Shown here: positions 13,203 through 25,200 of the stretch, piece after piece
Layout: the number at the start of each line of letters is the position of its first letter
Numbering within the stretch: position 1 is the stretch's first letter
Source of the DNA: Branchiostoma floridae
Taxonomy: Eukaryota > Chordata > Leptocardii > Amphioxiformes > Branchiostomatidae
Length of the DNA: 64,000 nt
Direction: 5' to 3'
Assembly (NCBI RefSeq): GCF_000003815.2
Contig: NC_049984.1
Span: 12,938,003-13,002,002 of the forward strand
Notes under the pieces: model-generated
Told to the model about the DNA's origin: nothing
What the model saw: only the letters and a program-made list of their open reading frames with translations
Databases searched by the model: none
Program-made: the position numbers and the translations under genes

Positions 13203-16200
13203 ACACACACACACACATATAGATATAGATATATAGATATTATATAATCTGTAAAACGATTGATACTGTCTTACTACGGAACCAGTTTTATTCATGCTAC
13301 TTATCTAATCATTCTCACCATCATCAACCCATGTCTTCTGATGTTACTTTTAGTTACATATTTGAATTTCTTTGCATCATCGTATGCAAGGAGCTCGTGC
13401 AGGAACAACATGATAAATTTTTGTTGCCGACACTTTTTTATTCTGAAAAGTCGAATAAAGAACTAGAGTTCGGCGACCTCATACCTCCATGAATATTTAA
13501 AGCTTTTGTTAATTTCATGCAAATGACTTAACATTAACATGATTTATGCATGGTGTTGTTCATCATTGAATAACTTACAGTACACATGTCACAAGTAAAA
13601 TTCCCAATTCAGATCATCAATCATTAAGTTATTTGCAATTTTTGCATAAATTATGCAAATAAGTTCCTCATTTGCATATTTGATATCTGCATATGTTCCA
13701 CCGATTATAATTAACAAGTGTTACATTTATCGAAGTCCAGTTATTGCAAATAATTGAATTATACAATTTCCTCATTGATTATGCAAATTAATTCCTCATT
13801 TGCATAAAATGCATATCATTATGAACATCTTTGCCCAAGCTACCTGCATACCTAAAATGCAGGCAATCCGTCGTTCCTTTCTGCAGTTATCCTCTTTGGA
13901 GTGTCTTGACAAAAACACCCCTGCAGTTCCACAATTAAATGTTAGGGAACTGAAACTTGCCCCACTTTGTCATGACATTAAAAGCTATCTACCACCCAAA
14001 TGTCACGACCATATCACATTTGAGACGAGAGATACATTGAAAAAACTGCTATGATAGAATATTCTCATTAATTATGCAAATGTACTCCTATTTTGCATAA
14101 TTAGTATTTTATCTTGTACAACATTGTCTAAGGCACCTACATACCACAAATCATGAAAATCCGTTGTTCCCTTCTTGAGTTATCGTCTTCAGAAGTTTTT
14201 GACAAGAATGCTATCCCAAAACTAGACGCTAGGTGGCCCAAACTTATGTCATTTCTTTCTGAGCACAAGAGCTATCTAATACTCAAAAATCGTGACCATA
14301 GCATGTTCAGAACACCAAGATAGCAAAACCGGAAAAGTTGCGCTGCAGTACCAAGGGGAGCTGCTAGGGGGCCCAAAATCAATCATTTCTAGCTTTCATC
14401 ACACCCTACCAACACACCAAGTATCAAACCAATCCACCCAGCCGTTCTTGAGTTATCTTGTTTACACACAGACACACAGACACACAGACAGACAAACGCG
14501 GGGTAAAATATAACCTCCGTGACATTTCATGGAGGTAAATATATATGACTTACATGGTTCATTATGTAGGAGGCCATTCGTACTTAATTACTGGGCACAT
14601 CAAAATAGCCTTCTGCAAAATACACTGTCATTACCTGGTAGAAGTCTGGTAACCTCTCGTTGATCTCTTGGTACATCGCCATGGCGTTGTCATGACGACA
14701 GATGCTGTACGTAGTCAGAGTTTTCTCCAACTGGAGGATGTTGTGTTTTGATGTGTATAGATGCTGTGAGACATGAAAACAGTCAAAGAAAGTCATCAAC
14801 ACACTGAGGGCCACATTTCAGTTGTTAGCTGTCTGTAAGCTATGCCTCTGATGTTTGCTAAATCAAAGAATGTCAATATTCATAGTTCGCATTTGCCCAC
14901 AACAAAGACAAATGATACTTTGATACTAAGTTCTGTATATATATTGATTAGCTAGACCAATAATTCCTATACTGCAGAAAACAGAAAAATCTTATTGTCT
15001 TCATATCTCCAATGTTATACTGTAAATGTAATTATGTTCGCGGGGATTTAATTTCGCGGTAGCGGGAAAAGGGACTTAAAAATGGCAGTGGTCTTAAGTT
15101 CGCGGTGGCACCATGCACTGTAGTCTCCTACTGCCATGGAAAATGTTCGCGGTGGTTTTAAATTCCCGGTGAAGCGGCCACCGCGAAAACCGCGAACATT
15201 AAACTACCGCGAACCTTTCTGCATTCACAGTATTTCATCTTTCTCACCTTTGTAAAATTGTAGGAATTAACGATACGTTTCCATACAGATGATTTGCCAT
15301 GGTATTCAACGATGTCGTCCATTGTGATCTCTTCTAGGCACTGTATGCAAGCAACAGAACGAAACATTTACAAATTGAAGTCTTTGGTTGTGTTTATTTT
15401 AAACCAACAATCCCCTGAGACCAAGGGACATCTCTATATTCTTAGACAAAGAATTGTATCAATGATTTGTGCATAATAATATTAACAAAATATCAACACC
15501 AGAATCATTTGTCATGGAGCGAGATACTCACCCTTCCCACAATTGACATCTCAGATATTCTCTTGTCTCCAATTGCCATATGCGGCTCATACAACTCACC
15601 AAAATTCTGGGGGCAGGACCGTACAAAAACATACATCACAACAGATACATACTAAACGTTAACGTATGCTTCATGTCACATGCCATATTTATCAAAATCA
15701 GATAAAAAAACAAGGAAGCCAAAAAATGGTTCCAATCTTCGTTCTTCCTTCGTTGACACACAATGCAAAGAAGTTAGAGAAAACTCTGATTGAGCTCACA
15801 TGCATGTTGACGAACAAATTGCCCAAATAAAGTCCCATCTTCTTGGAGTAAGGTTGATAGCTTCTCCTCCTTATGAAGTTCGAGTTGTACTAATTAAAAA
15901 AAAATGATCACATTCAAGTCACGCCAATTTAATTCCTTGGTCCTCGGATTTAAAAAAAGATAATGGTAGACGGCATTGCAAGGCTAAGACAATCTATGCT
16001 ATTGTGCAGTATATCAATACATTTTTTTTTATTATTTAAAGTGCAGGTTACATTTATGTTCTCAAATCATTCACGAAAAGCATTAACATCGAAGATACAA
16101 GCATTAGCAGACAAAAATAAATTGGCATCAATATACTGCCATGATCTGCATTTCCCATTTTTTCAAACAATCAGAAAAATGTGTATTTACAAATAAAATA

Positions 16201-19200
16201 TTTGGAGTGTCTTTGACCCACTTTTTCTTAAAAAGGCAAATGCAGCTATTGTAGTGCAGTTTCCTACAGTATTGATGTGTCGATATCCTTTTAGAAGTCT
16301 TTTCTACAATGTAGGATTAACATGATCAAGTAGGTTATATTTAACTCTCGTCATATGATTATTCCATTTCACGTTGTGCCTTTAATCAATAGAAATTGAC
16401 TTTGTTGAATTCATTTACGGGTAGGAAAGTAAAGCTTTATTTTCTTACGTGATTTATAGATGCATGTAGCTATGAACTGGGGAAATATTTACTGCAATAA
16501 AAAATGCACCCACACTATATGATACATGTGAAGATGGTTAGGCCATTTTGAAATACTGGATGATTAATGGTATACATGTAAATCATTAAGGGAAAATTTT
16601 GAATGGGCGATGTGCAATTCTGGGAAAAAATCCGTGTTTCCTCATTCGCGATAACAAAAAAAGCGTTAACGTTTGTTAAGTACATTCAATAGAATCGCTC
16701 AATTTTGCAACTGTCCTCACAACGACGACAAGTAGCACGAATGAGCTCTGAAGGTATGCTGGAAAGATCCCAGGTATTTTTCTTATATAACATTGCATTG
16801 TATCAGATAATAAGCTACATGTCCTTTACAGTGTCCACCTACCTGAAGTCCATATTCTAATGCCTGACAAACGGTTGATGCTGTCAGGGGGGTCACAGCT
16901 CCCGGCAATATCTCTCTGAGGGAACAGCACAGCAAAGGGCAAGTTAATATTTTCTTATTTATCATGCAAATTAGGCCACCTTTTGCATAATTGATATGTC
17001 ATTCATCTCTTTCTCATTTGCATATGTGACAAGTTTGAGAGTCCTTTCATGGAATGCAGTGGGTTAATAAACTTTCCTCAATCAGATTTGCATAATTAGT
17101 ATCTCACAATTAAGGGTTAATGACCCGCCCCGATGTGTATATGGTGTGATAACGCCTGGTCCTTTGCTATAACCTCCGAATGAAACCACCAAGTGAGCGA
17201 AGTACGATCAGTCAACACGTTCTTATTTTCACTCAAAATAACCTTCTTGGCGAAGGTAATGAAAAATTGTAACCACACGTTATATGTGAAGAGGTCTACT
17301 ACAGTAAAGCAGTATATCATCATATCAGGACACTAGCCCTAATGTAAGTGTATTCATGCTGAGAAGTATTTTTGTGCTATTGCAGTTACTCACCCAACAT
17401 TACTGGTGGTGCTAATTTCTTTCTCCGACACAAGCGGTGTATCGAACTCGTGCATCAGTTCCCACTCAGTCTCCATGCCAAATGTGGTGATTGGTCGAGC
17501 CTAAAGATAAAAAGAATTAATGGAAGTTTTGTGAGACGGCAAGGCATGAAACCAATAGAGTAAGCCTACATTTTTATGATACTCAAGTTTTTTTAGTGCC
17601 ATTGTCTGCTACATCTGGTATTATGCTGTTCTATAAATTCATTATCACTGCTTACTAAATTCAGAATAATAACGTTAGATATGTAACGTTCAACGTAGTA
17701 CAAAATTTGGAGTGTCATGTTGTTGATTGTATTACGGACCTGTGCGTATAGCGCAAACATCCAGAGCTTCATATAAGGGTCAGATCACTGAGACTGGTGT
17801 ATTGTCTAACTACTGATACAAACTCTGTGTTGTACTGACTCCGGTAGATCAGCCATTCATAATATATTTATACAGCACCTGTAATAGATACACTGTGCCC
17901 TGGCTCACTGCCCATTCTACATCTTGTGGCCCACCATAGGCGTTCTCCACCTGAAAAACACAATCGGAAACATTTCCTGTAGCAAAATACGTAATGATAT
18001 CGTATATCACCAAGATTGTATGTTGTCAGATCAGCAAATTACCCACTCCAGAATCGGGCATTGTTTTTCGACAGAGAATAAACTATTATGCTTAAAACCA
18101 GTTTGTTTTGCCCTTTCACGACAAACGTCCTTTTCCAGTATTAGACAATGCTGGCTGCTCGGCTGAAGATCTGCCCAAGGCCATGGAGGATAGGGAAGGA
18201 TGGAGGGAAAGAGTCATGTCCACCCGCGCAACCAGCACGCCCGGATGGTGATGATGAGACAACCTTAGTCAATGTTGAAAATCGCGAACCAGCGCCCCCT
18301 AAAATAAACGCCAAAAGTTAGAAATGTATTCTTGTTGAAAAGACAGCTGAGGTAATCTAGTCCAAAAATGGGCGCATTTATATCCCGAAAAATACTACTT
18401 ATTTACTCGCCTCTGTAGTGGAATGCCCTTTAATGACAATGTGCAAAGACCACACTTACATTTTTGTATCATGTATAAGGTCGTCTAAACAGCCATATTA
18501 CTGGATGCCAACATATTTATTGTGTAATTAAACAAACTGTAATTCGTCATATTCTTATGTTGTGTTAGTCAGAGACAATTCTGGTAGCAGAACCCTTCCA
18601 TACCTGAACACCGATGTGTCCCAGCTTGACAGCTATGTCATTACTTAGACAGCACGCCTCAGACTGAGCTGAAGTAACCGCTTGCACTGCTGTGCCCCCT
18701 TTGTCTATAAAAGATTCAACAGTTAGGTTTCACTCAAAAATATATTTACCATTGAGTTCCAAATGGGTATTTCTGTGTCAATATACAAAAAAAATCGTTT
18801 GCCTGGTAATGTTCATTGACACGGGCATTTTTCCATAACATACAAAGATTTCCTCTCATCAAGGAGAAGGGTGAGTCTACAAACAGATTTATGCCTATGG
18901 ACATGGAGGAGATTTACCTAGAGGAACCACCTGTTGAGTCTTGCTTCCCAGATCCACACCTTTCACCTGACATGAACCATCCACACCACGGGACAGGGTG
19001 ATGGTGTCTGGATGGGACTCACCACTGACCACAGACTGATTGAAACAAGTCGCAATCACAGTGTTACATACCTAATAATCCTACTTGGTATTTACTGCTT
19101 GGAGGTTAATGCTCAAACATTACCCATTTCATCAGTGAAAACTAGATCACTCTGGAACTTATATTGAGAAACGTTTTTGCATAAAACTATTAGTAAGACA

Positions 19201-22200
19201 AACTATAGTACACGACCATGTCCAGGAATATACGGAGATTTTTGGAACTGGGTAAACCGTGGCCAAAAATCCCTGTATATGTCCCGGACATGCTTAATAG
19301 GTGCGCCAGGACACAGAAATTCGGAGAAAGTATTGTTTTCGTGCAATGTACTAAAAGCAGCAGGCCAAGAGCCTGGGCATGGTTTGAGAACATTTTTCTT
19401 ATCCATGTACGTATGCACAACTCACCTCACCCAGCCCGTAGTTGGCATTGATAACCATCTTGCCTGGATGTCCAGTTACTGGATGCTGAGTGAAAAGGAC
19501 ACCTGGGAAAACAGAAAATATTACAGTAATGAATAGTTACCATTATTTCTTCCTAACAGAAAAATATCTCCTAGTCAATAGTGGTTGCACCGGTTAAATA
19601 GAAACAAATACAAATACCGATAATAAATTACAACATTTTACAGTTCACTATTCACCTGCCACTTCTGCTGGCACCATCTCCTGTACCACCACAGCCATGG
19701 AGGACACAACAGGCTGACCATGCTGTCTGTGAGAAGACGCACATGTATGTGTAACAAGCCACATAAGCTTTACCAAATGTATAGTTTGTGAATATGTAAG
19801 AGCAGATACAATGCATTTCAAGATAATGAAGAACATAAAGAACATGGATATACGAATGATATATAGAGACCAGACTAGCATAAGCATTAGGGCATATTAT
19901 TGCAAAAGTGATTTGGGACAAAATGAGATCAACATTCCGCCTTTATCACCTTCTGTACTGGACAGCCGGAAAACCATAGAGTGAGGCCCAACACTTCTGA
20001 ACTGCGTCACAGATCTGAAATGAAGGGACTCAATAAAATCTCATCTCAAGAAAGCATAATGTGCAATAAAGGTCTTCATTAATTCAAGTTGAGAAATCCA
20101 CGTGATGTATTCTGTTTTTTATATAAGATGACGGAAACTTCACCTGATCCAGCCCTCGGACACCCAGCCCTGTTGCCATCTGTCCTGCGGCAGACATCTC
20201 CTCGGTATCTTCACCTGAATAAGGAACATTTCTTTGTAACTTGCTTTATAAATGTTGAAAGAAAATTATGTGCCCCTACAAGTTGATCAGAAAACAATAA
20301 CCCATGATGTATTTCATGAAAAGTTCGTTTTCCACCTACATAGTCAGATGACTAAAGAACAGCGCATACCGATAGCAGATGAACGAACAGCGAATTGACT
20401 GCCACTTAGGTTGTCCAGTTCATCTTTGATGGCTTCTCGCACTTCCGACACCAGGGCAACAGAAGTAAATATTTCCCCCACACTGACAAATTTGGAAAAA
20501 ATCACAAAGAAAATTTACAAATTGGAGCAAAAGAGCATGGATTGTCATGGCAATCCGTCCACTACTTCTTGAGTTATTCTCTTTCGAAGTCATACAAAAT
20601 CGGCCCTAAGGCCTGTAGTTAGAAAAAGCCGCTGGGGGACCCACCACGCCATGGCTCAACCGAATACATAGCTTTTTGGAGAGGTCAATACAATAAGCTA
20701 ACCGATCAAAATATTCCTTCTTTGACATAAACGAATTGCGCACTTGCCTTTGACACATTCCCTGCAGTGCTTCCACTTGGCCGCTACTGTAGGGAAAAAG
20801 AAGTAGGATAACAACCCTTGCATTTTGTTAACCCTGATAATAGTACTAGAACTACAACTTTATTGCGCGACAATTGTAGCAGGTACAATGTATGGCAATC
20901 TGAATATACATGGGAGTTGAACTAGTATGATATAGCAATGGAAACAAGGAAGTAGAATACATTGGTTGAGGCCGTCAAAAATGGAATTATGAAGTATGAG
21001 TTCAGGGTTACTACTTATACAAAACGTGTGGAAATTGGTATGGTACATACCATGAGACTTGCTTGAGTTCTTCCAGCTTTGATTTCAAAGATGGGTAAAG
21101 CTATGAAAAATGATAACAGATTAGATATTTTTCATCTCAGACATTCCAACATTAACATTTACATATTCATATCACATACACAGACATACAATGTGATTGG
21201 ACAAACGGTTTCGGATAACATCATAACATGTTCAATATTTCAAGGCACTGACCTTCAGCTGCAGCTCCATGGCTGCCATGGTAACGCAGAACCCAGATGG
21301 AACCTTAAACTGAAATAGAGGAGAGGTCATCATCAATCATCATCATGCACACAAGTGCACATATGTAAGGTGAAATGTTCTACAACTGGTATACTAGAGG
21401 AGATGGTAACGAGAGGGGAATGTGGGGATATATCACCATTGAACCATTTTTCTGCAGAGCAGTCAGTGTGGCCAGACTGCTCCCCTTCCCTCCGACCAGG
21501 TCAGTACTGCGACAGACTGGGCTGGACAGGGACAGGGTCAGCAGTTTCCGGTGTGTACTGGTGATATCTGGCAGCGGCTGCTGTGGTCTGGACTCACGGG
21601 GAGGCAGTGGGCAGCCAGTAGTGTTCCTTCATGGACATGATGGACATTTGAACTTTAAATAGCAAAGCTGTACCATTCAGTAAACATTGTACAATAAATG
21701 TGGATTGCTATTTTCTAAAAGTTACCAAACAAAGCTAATTAGATATTTATCACTCTTGGCTTATATACCACAGGTGAAGAAAAACGCTCACTTGTAATTG
21801 AACTCACAGACTCCCCAACCTTTCAGGCCATTAACCGTGAAGTTAGCAAGCCGTTCGTGCACACGAGATTCCCATTGAAGCCCATTGTACCAGGTAGACT
21901 GGCAATATATTTCCACCTGAACATGGTACTTCTTGCCCCCTGAAAGGTAGACAAGAAAACAATCAATTGAAATTTCCATGCTGCAGCTGCCTTTGACATG
22001 TTAGACAGTTATGAAAATGAATGTCAACAATATGATTAAACATTGTCACTTGTCATGTAACAATGTCCATCAAACGTCACGTGACAGAGAAACTCCAAGA
22101 TGAGATCTCAGGGTTGACAAAGAGACAGAGTTCGTCTCGAAAGCTCCCCAGGCTAATTGAACTTTAGTTGTGTGTATGCTGTTTAAATCTTTGTCAAAAG

Positions 22201-25200
22201 TATGATTAAACATCGTGTTTCTTTTCAATTTCTTTTGACAATGCAATATGCATTTTCAGAGGGAGAGGGGTGTCTGAAACTGTTTTCCTGTATGGTCTGA
22301 CTATATGAAGCAGATTCTACAAAGCTTTTGAAAAGTTTCAACCAAACTAAAGAAAGTTTAATCCCATGTGAAGAACGCATGGTCTTTTTAGCGAATGCCC
22401 ACAAACGCCCACTCTAGAGAAGTCCGCGCTGCACGAATCTCATTTTTTTTGCTTGGAATATGTCCACGTTGTGCTCCCATGTATTAATCCTGAGTTTCAA
22501 GTCAATCCATTGACCCGAAGTGATATAAATCAAAGTTTTCAATTCTCGATGGTCTTTTTAGCGAACGCCCAGCAAAATGTCTTTTTAGCGAATGCCCACT
22601 ATATCCACAAAAATATCGGCCGTCGCCCAACGACACCTAAACCTACCGCCACAAACATGTTCAAGATGGTGTCCCATTGATGTGTACGGAGTTTCCGTGC
22701 TTTACAAGCATTTTAAGTCCCTGTTTTTGGTCAAAATGTACGGCGACGATACTACCATACTTTAACTATAGCAATTCAAAATGGCGGGCACTAGTCATGT
22801 GACCTCCTTGCGGGACTGTTCTATAAGTATCGCGGGAGGGACTGTTGTAGCATAGCTTCTCATACAACCATTTTAGAGTGAATTCTGAACAAGATTTTCA
22901 TTTCATAGTGCTATCATCTGACTGATATTTACAATGTGGACATTTTTTCTGTGCTATTATTACCCAGGTTTGAGGAACTTAGTGCAAATATTTATTATTA
23001 ACAATACTATTTGCATTATAATAATAACTCTTCACCAAACTGGACTTTTCTTATCTTTATTTATCACAGAAACATTGTTACAATGAGGATTTGATTAGAT
23101 GAGTATCTGTTACAGTGTGTACAAACTTATTTCAAATACAAAAATGTATTTCGTTTCACTTCCTAAATATTTTTAAAGTATTGGAAGAAGTTGACACATA
23201 AACAATATTAATTGCATTATTTATGTGCAGTAAAATGTGACCACATGCTATCAATAGCCTAATAAAATGTTGGAACATGGCACAAGCGGGCTCCCCTTCT
23301 GAGTACAGAAAGAAAATGTTTTATTACATTTAGTTATGACGTAGAAAATTTCAATTGTAAAATGTACCTTTATTAACATTTACAAACAAATTGTTTTTTT
23401 CTCTTCTTAATAAATGACAACAATACAGGTAAGTAAGGTGTGTTTCCTTTTATAACAGGCCAGGTAAGACACCGTACAGGTCAGTAAGGTGTGTTTCCTT
23501 TTATAGCAGACCAGGTAAGACACCGTACAGGTGAGTAAGGTGTGTTTCCTTGACTACAGACTAGGTAAGACACCTTACAGGTGAGCAACGTGTATTTCCT
23601 TTGATTACAGACCAGGTAAGACACCGTACAGGTGAGTAATGTGTAGTTCCTTTGATTACAGACCAGGTAAGACACCGTGCAGGTGAGTAAGGTGTGTTTC
23701 CTTGACTACAGACTAGGTAAGACACCGTACAGGTGAGTAACGTGTATTTCCTTTGATTACAGACCAGGTAAGACACGGTACAGGTGAGTAAGGTGTGTCT
23801 CCTTGACTACAGACTAGGTAAGACAGCATACAGGTAAGTAAGGTACGTTTCCTTTTATAACAGACCAGGTAAGACACCGTACAGGTGAGTAACGTGTATT
23901 TCCTTTGATTACAGACCAGGTAAGACACCGCACAGATGAGTAAGGCGTCTTTCCTTTGCCTATAGACCAGATAGGGCATTATACAGGTAAGTAAGTTGCT
24001 TTACTCACCTGTTTAATACCTATCTGGTCTATAGGCAAAGGACAGACGCTTTACTCACCTGTATAATGGCCTATCTGGTATATAGGCAAGGGAAAGACAC
24101 CTTACTTACCTGTACAATGCCCCATCTGGTATATAGGCGAAGGAAAGACACCTAACTTACCTGTATAATACCCTATCTGGTCTACAGGCAAAGGAAAGTT
24201 GCTTTACTCACCTGCATAATACCCTATCTGGTCTATAGGCAAAGGAAAGATGCCTTACTCACCTGTATAATGGCCTATATGGTATATAGGCAAAGGAAAG
24301 ACGCCTTACTCACCTGTGTAATACCCTATCTGGTCTATAGACAAAGGAAACACACCTTACTCACCTGTGCGGTGTCTTACCTGGTCCGTAATGAAAGGAA
24401 ATACACGTTACTCACCTGTACGGTGTCTTACATGGTCTGTGAACAAAGGAAATACACGTTACTCACCTGTATGGTGTCTTACCTGGTCTATAATCAAAGG
24501 GAATACACGTTACAAAACCTGTGCGGTGTCTTACCTGGTCTGTTATAAAAGGAAACACACCTTACTCACCTGTACGGTGTCTTACCTGGTCTGTAATGAA
24601 AGGAAATACACGTTACTCACCTGCACGGTGTCTTACCTAGTCTGTAGTCAAGGAAACACACCTTACTCACCTGTACGGTGTCTTACCTGGTCTGTAATCA
24701 AAGGAAATACACGTTACTCACCTGTACGGTGTTTTACCTAGTCTGTAGTCAAGGAAACACACCTTACTCACCTGTACGGTGTCTTACCTGGTCTGTAATC
24801 AAAGGAACTACACATTACTCACCTGTACGGTGTCTTACCTGGTCTGTAATGAAAGGAAATACACGTTGCTCACCTGTAAGGTGTCTTACCTAGTCTGTAG
24901 TCAAGGAAACACACCTTACTCACCTGTACGGTGTCTTACCTGGTCTGTAATCAAAGGAACTACACATTACTCACCTGTACGGTGTCTTACCTGGTCTGTA
25001 ATCAAAGGAACTACACCTTACTCACCTGTACGGTGTCTTACCTGGTCTGTAATCAAAGGAAATACACGTTACTCACCTGTACGGTGTTTTACCTAGTCTG
25101 TAGTCAAGGAAACACACCTTACTCACCTGTACGGTGTCTTACCTGGTCTGTAATCAAAGGAACTACACATTACTCACCTGTACGGTGTCTTACCTGGTCT

